In this document: positions 9,239-18,658 of the stretch, in pieces
Numbering within the stretch: position 1 is the first letter of the stretch
How the letters are laid out: every line of letters begins with the position of its first letter
Source of the DNA: Lacinutrix himadriensis
Lineage (GTDB): Bacteria > Bacteroidota > Bacteroidia > Flavobacteriales > Flavobacteriaceae
Length of the DNA: 64,000 nucleotides
Direction of reading: 5' to 3'
Assembly: GCF_001418105.1 (NCBI RefSeq)
Contig: NZ_LIQI01000005.1
Span: forward strand, 1 to 64,000
Made by a program: the position numbers and the translations under genes
Notes under the pieces: generated by a model
Database searches by the model: none
Seen by the model: only the letters and a program-made list of their open reading frames with translations
What the model was told of the DNA's origin: nothing

Positions 9239-12200
9239 ATGAAGTTTATTTACTTTCTTTTTATATTTTTTATTGGTTTTGCTGCTTTTGCACAAGATCA
9301 ACAATCTAACTACAAAACGAAAACCGTTGTGGTAAAAGATACTATTGCCATAGATAGCGTGAGTATAAATTCGGCGCACTTTAGTATTAAAAGAAAAGAC
9401 AATTCGGTAATAGATTCTACATACTATACCATAGATTTTGAAAAAGCCGTCCTTACTTTTAAAAAACCGATAGAAACAGATTCTATAATTATTGATTATT
9501 TAAAATACCCAGAATTTTTAACTAAAACCTATAAGCAGTTAGACGATAAAATCATTGTACAAAGCACCGAAAACCAACAGCAATTATACAAAATCAAACA
9601 ATCTAGCGAAACCAATACTTTTACCCCTTTTGATGGTTTAACCACTTCTGGAAGCATTTCTCGTGGTGTTATTATTGGAAACAATCAAAACTCGGTTTTA
9701 AACAGTGAATTAGATTTACAAATCACAGGAAAACTGAATGACAAAGTTTCCTTAAGAGCTTCTATTCAAGATGCGAATATACCTTTACAAGAAAGTGGTT
9801 ACTCCCAACGATTAGATGAATTTGATCAAGTTTTTGTAGAACTTTTTAGCGACAATTGGAAAATTCGCGCTGGTGACGTAGATCTTCAAAATACACGATC
9901 TGCTTTTGCTAATTTTCGAAACGCGTACAAGGGCTTTCGCTTGGCGCAACTATAAATCATTCCGATTCTAAAACCAATATTTTTGCTGCAGGTGCCATTG
10001 TTAGAGGCCAATTTACTTCTAGCCAATTTACCGCGCAAGAAGGGAATCAAGGTCCGTATAAACTTCGTGGTCCTAGTGGCGAATTATTTGTACTTGTGGT
10101 TTCTGGTAGTGAAATTGTTTACGTTAACGGAATTGCCCTAGAGCGAGGAGAAAACAGCGATTATATTATTAATTATAACGCTGGTGAAATTATTTTCAAC
10201 TCCACATTTCCTATTACCAGCGAAATGCGAATTACTGTAGATTATCAATACAGCGAACGAAACTATTCTAGATTAGTGGTTTATGGAGGAAGTAATTACG
10301 AAAGCGAAAAACTAAAACTTGGCGTTTCTATTTATAGCGAGAATGATGCAAAAAACAATCCGCTACAGCAAAACCTATCTACAGTGCAAGTAGAAATTCT
10401 AGCAAATGCTGGAGATGATGAAACACTCATGACTGCACCTTCCGCAACTCCTGAAGCGTATAACGAAAATAGAATTTTATATAAAAAGGAAATCGTAAAT
10501 GGCGTGGAAACCTTTGTATTTTCTAATAATGAAGACGACGAACTATTTAGTGTAAACTTTTCTTTGGTTGGCGATAATCAAGGAGATTACATAGTGAGTA
10601 GTATTAATGCCATCAGTACTATTTATGAATATGTTGGCATAGGTCAAGGAAATTACCAACCTATTACAAGACTGGTGGCTCCCAATAAATTACAAATAGC
10701 CGTTATTAACGGAAACTATGCACCAAGCGAAAAAACGAATATTGGCTTTGAAGTTGCCGGAAGTAAAAATGATTTAAACCTCTTTTCTAATATTGATGAT
10801 ACTAATAATGACGGTTTTGCTGCCAAAATAAAAGTAGAACAAGCCATTGTTAAAAAAGATAGCCTTTGGAATTATAACGCATTTGCCGATGCCAACTACA
10901 TTCAAGAAAACTTTAGAACCATCGAGCGTTTGTATAATGCCGAATTTATTCGCGATTGGAATATCGAGCAACCAACCAGCAATCAAAATGTAATTAATAA
11001 TGGGAATCAAACTCTTTTTGCTTCCGGAGTACAAGCATTACATCATGAAAAAGGATTCGCAAAATACCAGTTTGAGTATTTAAATTATTCGGAAAACTTT
11101 AACGGAAGCAGACATATCCTTTTTGGGGACTTAAGACTTAATAAATGGCAAGTACTTTCAAATTCTAGTGTGTTAAATGCAGCATCCAACTTAAATAATT
11201 CTACTTTTTTACGAAGCTACAATCGTATTACTTATAGCTTAAAAAATGCTTGGGTTGGTACAAAACTAGCCATAGAAAACAACGAGCAAAAAAGCATTGA
11301 AACCGATTCTTTTACGGCATTAAGTCAGCGCTACAAATCCTATGAAGTTTTTACAGGAATTGGAGATAGCACCAAAATATTTGCAGAAGTTGGTTACAAA
11401 CATAGAGTTAATGATAGTTTGGTAGCTTCCAACCTTCAAAAGGTAAACAGCTCGAACACCTATTATATAGATTCTAGAATTATTCAAAACAGGAATACCA
11501 ATCTATCGCTTTATGCAAATTACAGAACACTAAACAATGTGGATGCCGCTTTAGATAACGAAGAATCTCTAAACTCCAGAATGCAATTCAGTCAGAAATT
11601 ATTTAAAAACATAATTCACTGGAATACCGTTTACGAAACCAATTCTGGAACTCTAGCACAACAAGAATTTACATACGTAGAAGTAGAAGCGGGACAAGGT
11701 GCTTACACTTGGATTGATTATAACAACAATGGCATTCAAGAATTAGAGGAATTTGAAATCGCACAATTTACCGATCAAGGAACTTACATAAGAGTCTTAC
11801 TTCCTAACCAAGTATTTGTAAAAACACATCAAAATAGATTTAGCCAAACACTAACGCTTAATCCGCAACAATGGTCTACAAGTGAAAATAATTTCAAGAA
11901 AACGCTTTCTCGTTTTTATAATCAAACCTCGTATTTAACAGATAACAAACAAAAACGAGATGGTAATTCTTTTAACCTCAACCCTTTTAATGATGATGAA
12001 GAAAAGCGTCTAGGTTTACAGTCTAATTTTAGAAATGTTTTCTTTTTTAATAGAGGAAAACAGCATTATACAACATCGTATACTTTTTTAACCAATAGCG
12101 CCAGAAACCTTTTAACCATTGGTTCTTTGGAAGCAAAATCTAAAAGCCACCAACTGCTCTTTAATCATAAATTCGCCTCAAATTGGCTAGCAAATCTTTT

Positions 12201-12660
12201 AACTAGTTTAAATACCAATGAAAGTAAAAGCGAAAACTACACAAGTAAAAATTATACGATTGAAGAAACACAACTAAACCCTAAACTTTCTTACTTATTA
12301 AACGACTATACTCGTTTTGATGTGTTTTATCAATACACCAACAAAGACAATACCATTGGTGATTTAGAAACGCTGCAACAACAAAAATACGGCGCTTCTT
12401 TTTCTTTTTCTAACAAACAACAAATGGCTATTTCTGGAGAGTTAAATTATTTTGCCAATACATTTACTGGAAACGCTAATTCTCCTGTGGCCTACCAAAT
12501 GCTAGAAGGTTTACAATCTGGAAAAAACTTTACTTGGTCCTTTTTAGCACAAAAAAAACTAACCAAATACCTAGATTTAAACTTAAGTTATTTTGGTAGA
12601 AATACAGAAACTAGTAAAACCATACACACCGGAAATATTCAGTTAAAAGCTTATTTTTAA
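9239..12660 (+). pseudogene. Large outer-membrane-like protein gene interrupted by a single-base frameshift
   Basis: Two reading frames form one gene. The first (9239-9954) begins with signal peptide MKFIYFLFIFFIGFAAFAQ and stops prematurely. The second frame is open from at least 9923 to 12660. Adding one T to the TTTT run at 9913-9916 restores a continuous reading in which NFSKR, then VQGLSLGATINHSD, leads into AAGAIVRGQFTSSQF. Repaired length is about 1140 residues. The product is rich in alternating hydrophobic, aromatic and polar strands and ends in NIQLKAYF with a C-terminal Phe, typical of an outer-membrane beta barrel. DYNNNGIQELEEFEIAQF resembles a calcium-binding loop. Family function is unknown to me. 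Homopolymer position means a sequencing error is as likely as real inactivation. Confidence 0.75.
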
Positions 12661-12666
12661 CCTTTT

Positions 12667-12701
12667 GTAACCTTTGTTACCGTTTGATTCTGCTAATTTT
12701 G
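12667..12701 (+). promoter_or_regulatory. Bacteroidota-type promoter with overlapping inverted repeat, upstream of the metal-efflux operon
   Basis: TTG at 12674-12676, a 17-bp spacer and TAATTTTG at 12694-12701 fit the Flavobacterium consensus TTG-N17-23-TAnnTTTG. The perfect inverted repeat GTAAC-CTTT-GTTAC (12667-12680) overlaps the -33 element and could be an operator for a metal-responsive repressor. The promoter reading is reasonable; the operator role is inference. Confidence 0.5.
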
Positions 12702-12717
12702 TAATTTAGCACGTAAT

Positions 12718-13107
12718 ATGAGTAAAGTTTTAGCAATTACATATTCCTTTTTGATTCTCTTTCAGAGTTTCAACATAAACCTAGAAGATTTTTCTAAGTT
12801 TAATGTATTGCTAAACCATGCCGAATTTCATAAAGAAATGTACGGTGATTCGTTTTTTCAATTTTTAGCAGAACATTACGGAGATGCTAAAGAAGCGCAT
12901 GGTAACGACCACAAAGAACATGAAGACTTACCATTTAAGGACAGTCATCACATGTGCACACACATCAACACTTCTTTTATTAGCATTGCTAATCATTTTG
13001 AGTTTACCTATCCCGAATTTATCGAAATTCCTTTTAATTTTCACTACAACGAAACGGTAACAGATTCCGAAAAAACTTCTGTTTTTCAACCACCCAAACA
13101 CGCATAA
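12718..13107 (+). CDS. Small His-rich protein of unknown function, first gene of the metal-efflux operon
   Basis: 129 residues. The N-terminus (MSKVLAITYSFLILFQSFNI) is hydrophobic and could be a signal or anchor. The middle holds a histidine/acid-rich stretch (AEHYGDAKEAHGNDHKEHED) followed by SHHMCTHIN, a plausible transition-metal-binding cluster, and the protein ends FQPPKHA. It lies 66 bp before the CzcA-like gene and 16 bp after a good promoter motif. Position and composition suggest a periplasmic or membrane-associated metal-binding accessory, but the family is not recognised and no function is claimed. Confidence 0.7.
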   Translation: MSKVLAITYSFLILFQSFNINLEDFSKFNVLLNHAEFHKEMYGDSFFQFLAEHYGDAKEAHGNDHKEHEDLPFKDSHHMCTHINTSFISIANHFEFTYPEFIEIPFNFHYNETVTDSEKTSVFQPPKHA

Positions 13108-13173
13108 TTTAATTTAGAACTTAACCCTGTTAACTTAAAACAGGCATTTATTATTTCTTAATTATTATGAATT

Positions 13174-16100
13174 ATGTTAGAAAACATCATAAGATTCAGC
13201 TTAAAAAACAAGCTGATCATATTTCTATTTACGGCCTTTATTGTAGGCTTTGGTATTTTTTCATTAACTAAAATACCTATTGGCGCAGTGCCAGACATTA
13301 CCAATAACCAAGTACAGGTTATTACCACTTCTCGCAATTTATCTACACAAGATGTAGAGCAATTTATAACCTATCCTGTAGAGCTAGAAATGGCTAATTT
13401 ACCGGGAGTTGAAGAAATTCGTTCGGTCTCAAAATTCGGACTATCTGTTGTTACTATTGTATTTAGCGACGATTTAGGTACTTTTTTACCAAGACAGCTT
13501 ATCGCTGAAAAAATCAAATCAGCTACAGAGCAAATACCTGAAGGTTTTGGTTCTCCTGAAATGGGCCCAATAACTACCGGTTTAGGGGAAATCTACCAAT
13601 ACATTTTAGATGTAAAACCGGGTTATGAAGATACATATACCACCACCGATTTACGTACCATTCAAGATTGGGTTGTAAAACGTCAATTATCCGGAATTCC
13701 TGGTGTGGTTGAAGTGAATACTTGGGGCGGATTTTTAAAACAATACGAAGTCGCCATCAACCCAAACAAGCTAACCGCCATGCATATTACTATCGCAGAA
13801 ATTTATGAAGCATTAGAAAAAAATAACAGTGTTTCTGGTGGTGGTTATATTGAAAAAAACAACAAAGCCTTTTTTATTCGTGGCGAAGGACTAGTAGCTT
13901 CACTAGAAGATATTAAAAACATTGTTGTTAAAAATGATGGTGCGCCTATTTACATTAAAGACGTTGCTACTGTTGGCTTTGGAAGTGCAACCCGATTTGG
14001 CGCCATTACCGGAAATGGAGAAGGCGAAAAAGTATTAGGCCAAATCATGATGCTAAAAGACGGTAACTCTAAAGAAGTTATTGATACAGTTAAAGAACGT
14101 GTGGCATCTATACAAAGTACATTACCAGAAGGTGTTTATATAAATGGTTTTTTAGAGCGAAGCGAACTGATTGCCAAAACCACATTTACCGTTGCCGAAA
14201 ACTTAATTTTAGGATCACTAATCGTAATTTTTGTGGTGGTTTTATTACTTGGTAATTGGCGTTCTGGTTTAGTAGTTGCTTCGGTGATTCCATTAAGTTT
14301 ATTATTTGCTATTATTTTGATGCGTCAATTTGGAGTAGATGCTAACTTGATGAGTTTAGGTGCCATCGATTTTGGAATTATCATTGATGGCGCAGTTATT
14401 ATTGTCGAATTTATTGCGTTTCAAATCATGTCCAAAGCGGCACATCTTTCCGGAATCAGCAAAAATGAAAAACAAGCCGAAATTGACCAAATAACACTAA
14501 AAAGCGCTTCGAAAATGATGAATTCCGCTATTTTCGGACAATTAATCATCTTAATCGTATTTATTCCCATTCTATCTTTAAGTGGTATTGAAGGTAAAAT
14601 GTTTAAGCCTATGGCAATGACTTTCAGCTTTGCTTTAATTGGCGCCATGATTTTATGTTTAACCTATGTTCCTGTAGTCTCATCGTTGTTTTTAAAACCT
14701 AGTAAACAGTCGCCAAAAAATATTTCGGTTAGACTAATGAACTTTTTAAATAAAGGCTACCAACCTATTATTCATTGGGCTCTATCTAATAAAAGAATAG
14801 TTGTTGTGCTATCGGCTATTTTATTAGCCTCTAGCGTTTGGATTTTTAGTAAAATGGGAGGTGAATTTGTACCTACTTTAGATGAAGGCGATTTTGTTAT
14901 TCAACCTGTTTTAAAAACGGGAACATCGCTTGGAAGAACAATAGAAATCACGACAAGAATAGAACAAATTCTTTTAGATAATTTCCCAGAAGTAGACCAA
15001 GTAGTAACGCGTATTGGAGCTGCAGAAGTTCCAACTGATCCAATGTCTATGGAAGAAAGTGACGTGATTATTAAACTGAAACCTAAAAAAGAATGGACCT
15101 CTGCTAAAAGCAAAGATGCATTGGCGGATAAATTTAAAGAAGCCTTGGCTGTAATTCCAGGAATGGAAGTAGAGTTTACACAACCCATTGAAATGCGATT
15201 TAATGAATTGGTTACTGGTGTTCGTGCAGATGTTGCGATTAAGATTTTTGGAGAAGATTTAACTGTTTTAGCCACCAAAGCAAATGAAATTAAAACACTT
15301 ATTGAAAATGTGGAAGGTGCTGCTGATATTTCGGTGGAAAAAGTAGAGGGATTGCCACAAATGAGTGTGAAATTCAATAGAAGTAAAATTGCACGTTACG
15401 GACTTAATATTTCCGATTTAAACGATGTTATTTCCATGGGATTTGCGGGTAAAACTGCTGGAAGTGTTTTTGAAGGCGAAAAACGTTTTGATTTAGTACT
15501 GCGCCTTCAGGAAAATAATAGAAAAGACATTGGAAGCCTTGAGAATTTATATGTAGATACGCCTAACGGAAATAAAATTCCGCTTAGCGAATTAGCAGAA
15601 ATTAGCTATACAACTGGACCTGCACAAATATCTAGAGACGACACCAAACGTCGTATTGTGGTTGGTATTAATGTTAGAAACAGGGATTTACAATCTGTTG
15701 TAAATGATGTGCAACAAATTATAGAGAGCAAGTTAAAATTACCTGTTGGTTATACCATTACTTATGGCGGACAATTTGAAAATTTACAAAGTGCAAAAGA
15801 CCGTTTATTAGTTGCTGTTCCTGTGGCTTTAGTTTTAATATTCATATTACTTTATTTTGCCTTTAATTCCATAAAAGAAGCACTAATCGTGTATTCTGCG
15901 ATTCCGTTATCTGCAGTAGGTGGTATTCTATTATTATGGATTAGAGATTTACCTTTTAGTATATCGGCAGGGGTTGGTTTTATAGCATTATTCGGAATTG
16001 CAGTACTAAACGGCATTGTATTAATCGAGCATTTTAAAGAGCTTAAAGCGGAAGGTTTTTCTAATATTAATGAACGCATCAAAAAAGGAACTTCTGAGCG

Positions 16101-17487
16101 CTTACGCCCTGTTTTACTAACAGCAGCAGCAGCAGCTTTAGGGTTTTTACCTATGGCTATTTCTACAAATGCTGGAGCAGAAGTACAACGTCCTTTAGCA
16201 ACGGTTGTTATTGGTGGTTTGGTTACTGCTACCCTATTAACCTTAGTTGTTTTGCCTATTTTATATGCTTGGTTTGAAGAAAAAAAGGAACTTAAAATGA
16301 ATAAGAAAGCAATAGCTTCTGTAATTGTTTTGCTGTTTACTTTTAGTATTCAGGCGCAAAACAAACCATTAAATGTTGCACAGACTTTAGAATTAGCAAT
16401 AGAAAATAACGCAAATTTAAAAGCGGAAAACTTAAAAATAGATCAATCCAACGCTTTAGTAAATTCGGCTTTTACGTTTAACAAAACCAATATTTATTAT
16501 AATTATGACGAAAGCAATTTAGCCATAAATAACGAACCTCTTAAAGTTTTTGGTGTCTCGCAAGACTTTAAATTTCCAACGGTTTATTTTGCTGAAAAGA
16601 AAGCAAACCAATCTAAAGTGAAGGTACAAGAAGCCAATTTTAGTTTGCAATTACTGCAAATAAAAAAGCAAGTTTACGCCAATTATTATCAGTTAAGCTA
16701 TGCTAAAAACAAAGCGAAAAATTATAAATATTTAGATAGTTTGTATCGGGATTTTGCAAGAAAAGCAGCCCGTCGTTTTGAATTAGGAGAAACGAATTAT
16801 CTAGAAATGATTACGGCAAAATCGAAACAAAAACAATTAGAAACACGCTACAAACAATCCCTTCAAGAGGTTATTTTATATAGGGAGCAACTTAAAAAAA
16901 TAGTACAAGTAGATTCTATTACTATTGCAGATGGTTTGCTTGAAAAACTAGAAGTCGAACAATTATCGGTCACTCAAAATGCTGGTTTATCTGTTTTTGA
17001 TGCGTCTATGGATTATCAACAAGCGCAAACAAAACTAGAAAAGCAAAGCGTACTTCCAGACTTAAATGCCGAATATTTTCAAGGCACAAACAGTGGTTTA
17101 AATGATAACATTAAAGGCTATCAATTAGGGATTAAAATTCCTATTCTGTTTGGAGGTCAACGTTCTAAAATTAAAGCAGCCAAAATTGCGGAAGAAGTTA
17201 TTGCAGAACAAAAACAAGATTATCAAACGCAATTAAATGCCGAGCATCAATCTTTATTAGCAAAGCTTCAGCAGTATGAAGAAGCAATAACTTATCATGA
17301 AACGCAAGGACAAACGCTTTCCGAAGAAATTATAAAAACAGCAAATAGAACCTTTAAAGAAGGAGAAATCGATTTCTTTCAATACATACAAAGTTTAGAG
17401 ACGGCAAAAGATATTCAGCTGAATTATTTAGAGCAATTAAATCAATACAACCAAACTGTAATTACCATCAACAACTTAACATTATAA
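13174..17487 (+). CDS. czcA: CusA/CzcA-type heavy-metal RND pump fused to a TolC-like outer-membrane factor
   Basis: 1437 residues. Residues 1 to about 1035 are a complete HME-RND pump: MLENIIRFSLKNKLIIFL start, porter-domain motifs, and transmembrane motif GAIDFGIIIDGAVIIVE with the proton-relay Asp residues of the CzcA/CusA family. It ends ATLLTLVVLPILYAWFEE. At Met1042 a new signal-peptide-like segment (MNKKAIASVIVLLFTFSIQA) begins, followed by about 375 residues of coiled-coil outer-membrane efflux protein (LNVAQTLELAIENNANLKAE and later helices). The pump and exit duct are therefore encoded as one polypeptide. Together with the CzcB adaptor starting 4 bp downstream this supplies a complete tripartite efflux system, probably for zinc, cobalt or cadmium. 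Exact metal specificity cannot be read here. Confidence 0.93.
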   Translation: MLENIIRFSLKNKLIIFLFTAFIVGFGIFSLTKIPIGAVPDITNNQVQVITTSRNLSTQDVEQFITYPVELEMANLPGVEEIRSVSKFGLSVVTIVFSDDLGTFLPRQLIAEKIKSATEQIPEGFGSPEMGPITTGLGEIYQYILDVKPGYEDTYTTTDLRTIQDWVVKRQLSGIPGVVEVNTWGGFLKQYEVAINPNKLTAMHITIAEIYEALEKNNSVSGGGYIEKNNKAFFIRGEGLVASLEDIKNIVVKNDGAPIYIKDVATVGFGSATRFGAITGNGEGEKVLGQIMMLKDGNSKEVIDTVKERVASIQSTLPEGVYINGFLERSELIAKTTFTVAENLILGSLIVIFVVVLLLGNWRSGLVVASVIPLSLLFAIILMRQFGVDANLMSLGAIDFGIIIDGAVIIVEFIAFQIMSKAAHLSGISKNEKQAEIDQITLKSASKMMNSAIFGQLIILIVFIPILSLSGIEGKMFKPMAMTFSFALIGAMILCLTYVPVVSSLFLKPSKQSPKNISVRLMNFLNKGYQPIIHWALSNKRIVVVLSAILLASSVWIFSKMGGEFVPTLDEGDFVIQPVLKTGTSLGRTIEITTRIEQILLDNFPEVDQVVTRIGAAEVPTDPMSMEESDVIIKLKPKKEWTSAKSKDALADKFKEALAVIPGMEVEFTQPIEMRFNELVTGVRADVAIKIFGEDLTVLATKANEIKTLIENVEGAADISVEKVEGLPQMSVKFNRSKIARYGLNISDLNDVISMGFAGKTAGSVFEGEKRFDLVLRLQENNRKDIGSLENLYVDTPNGNKIPLSELAEISYTTGPAQISRDDTKRRIVVGINVRNRDLQSVVNDVQQIIESKLKLPVGYTITYGGQFENLQSAKDRLLVAVPVALVLIFILLYFAFNSIKEALIVYSAIPLSAVGGILLLWIRDLPFSISAGVGFIALFGIAVLNGIVLIEHFKELKAEGFSNINERIKKGTSERLRPVLLTAAAAALGFLPMAISTNAGAEVQRPLATVVIGGLVTATLLTLVVLPILYAWFEEKKELKMNKKAIASVIVLLFTFSIQAQNKPLNVAQTLELAIENNANLKAENLKIDQSNALVNSAFTFNKTNIYYNYDESNLAINNEPLKVFGVSQDFKFPTVYFAEKKANQSKVKVQEANFSLQLLQIKKQVYANYYQLSYAKNKAKNYKYLDSLYRDFARKAARRFELGETNYLEMITAKSKQKQLETRYKQSLQEVILYREQLKKIVQVDSITIADGLLEKLEVEQLSVTQNAGLSVFDASMDYQQAQTKLEKQSVLPDLNAEYFQGTNSGLNDNIKGYQLGIKIPILFGGQRSKIKAAKIAEEVIAEQKQDYQTQLNAEHQSLLAKLQQYEEAITYHETQGQTLSEEIIKTANRTFKEGEIDFFQYIQSLETAKDIQLNYLEQLNQYNQTVITINNLTL

Positions 17488-17491
17488 AAAG

Positions 17492-18637
17492 ATGAAAAAC
17501 ATATATATCCTATTATTTTCACTGGTTTTAGTAGCCTGCGGAAATTCAGAAAAAAAAGCAGAAATAGTTCCGGAAACAGAAACACATAATAACGAAATAA
17601 CCATTACAAAAGCTCAGTTTGAAGGCGAAAAAATGGCATTTGGCACCTTAGCAGCATATGATTTTAATGAAACCGTAAAAGTAAACGGCATGATAGATGT
17701 ACCGCCAAAAAACAAATCTAGCGTTACTACTTTTACAGGTGGTTATATTACAAAAACACCATTATTAATTGGAGATAGTGTAAAAAAAGGACAACTTTTA
17801 GTAACCCTGGAAAATCCAGAATTTGTAGAGCTTCAGCAAAATTATTTGGAAGTTGCAGAGCAATTAAATTATTTAAAATCGGAATACCACAGACAAAAAA
17901 CATTGTTTGAAGAAAATATTACTTCCGAAAAAAACTATCTAAAAGCGGAAAGTGCTTATAAAAGCAACCTGGCGCATTATAATGGTTTACGTAAGAAATT
18001 ACAAATGTTAAATCTGAATCCGAGTAGTGTAGAACAAGGACGAATTTCTTCCACTATAAATTTATATGCACCAATTTCTGGACATGTCACTAAGGTTTAT
18101 GTAAGTAGTGGAACCTATGTTTCACCAAGCGATGTTATTATGGAAATTGTAGATATTGACCATATTCATTTAGAATTATCGGTCTTTGAAAAGGACATTA
18201 TGCAAATTAAAAAAGATCAGAAAATTCTGTTTACAATTCCTGAAGCTTCCAATAAAACCTTTGAAGCTGAAGTGCATTTAGTTGGGACCACTATTGATGA
18301 ACAAACGAGACGTGTAAAAGTGCATGGACACGTAGATAATGATAAAGAAAACTTTATTGTTGGGATGTTTGTCGATGCAGATATTATTGTGGATAGCACG
18401 AAAAGTATTGGACTTCCAAAAGAAGCTATTATTGAAGTTGGCGACGCATTTTATGTTTTAGTTTTAGAAGAACAACAGGATGAGGAATTTCAATTAGAAA
18501 AAGTTAAATTAGAGCTTGGAAAGCAAACCGAAATGCATGTCGAAATTCTAAATACTGAAGTTTTAAAAGACAAAAAAATCTTAGTAAAAGGCAACAACAT
18601 GCTTTTAAATGATAGTGAAAGCGGACATAGTCACTAA
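17492..18637 (+). CDS. czcB: Efflux RND periplasmic adaptor subunit, CzcB-like lipoprotein
   Basis: 381 residues. Lipobox LVLVACGN (Cys16) anchors it to a membrane. Membrane-fusion protein layout: the biotinyl-lipoyl half-motif GGYITKTPLLIGDSVKKGQL, an alpha-helical hairpin (about 110-165, LQQNYLEVAEQLNYLKSEYH onward), the second lipoyl half INLYAPISGHVTKVYVSSGT, and a beta-barrel domain with VGTTIDEQTRRVKVHG. It connects the inner-membrane RND pump to the outer-membrane duct. It follows the pump gene by 4 bp and precedes the ATPase gene by 21 bp, so the operon structure is clear. ATG start at 17492. Confidence 0.93.
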   Translation: MKNIYILLFSLVLVACGNSEKKAEIVPETETHNNEITITKAQFEGEKMAFGTLAAYDFNETVKVNGMIDVPPKNKSSVTTFTGGYITKTPLLIGDSVKKGQLLVTLENPEFVELQQNYLEVAEQLNYLKSEYHRQKTLFEENITSEKNYLKAESAYKSNLAHYNGLRKKLQMLNLNPSSVEQGRISSTINLYAPISGHVTKVYVSSGTYVSPSDVIMEIVDIDHIHLELSVFEKDIMQIKKDQKILFTIPEASNKTFEAEVHLVGTTIDEQTRRVKVHGHVDNDKENFIVGMFVDADIIVDSTKSIGLPKEAIIEVGDAFYVLVLEEQQDEEFQLEKVKLELGKQTEMHVEILNTEVLKDKKILVKGNNMLLNDSESGHSH

Positions 18638-18658
18638 TCAAAACTTAAAATAGATATT

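Noticed and set aside
9905-9920. Programmed ribosomal frameshift at the TTTT run
   Set aside because: No slippery heptamer or downstream pseudoknot is apparent, and a single missing base explains the break. Kept as error or mutation.
10096-12660. Separate gene starting at GTG 10096
   Set aside because: The frame is open and homologous-looking upstream of 10096 and joins the first frame by one base; it is the second half of one gene.
16118-16138. GCA trinucleotide repeat as a phase-variable tract
   Set aside because: A short in-frame Ala run in the conserved RND transmembrane region; unlikely to vary.
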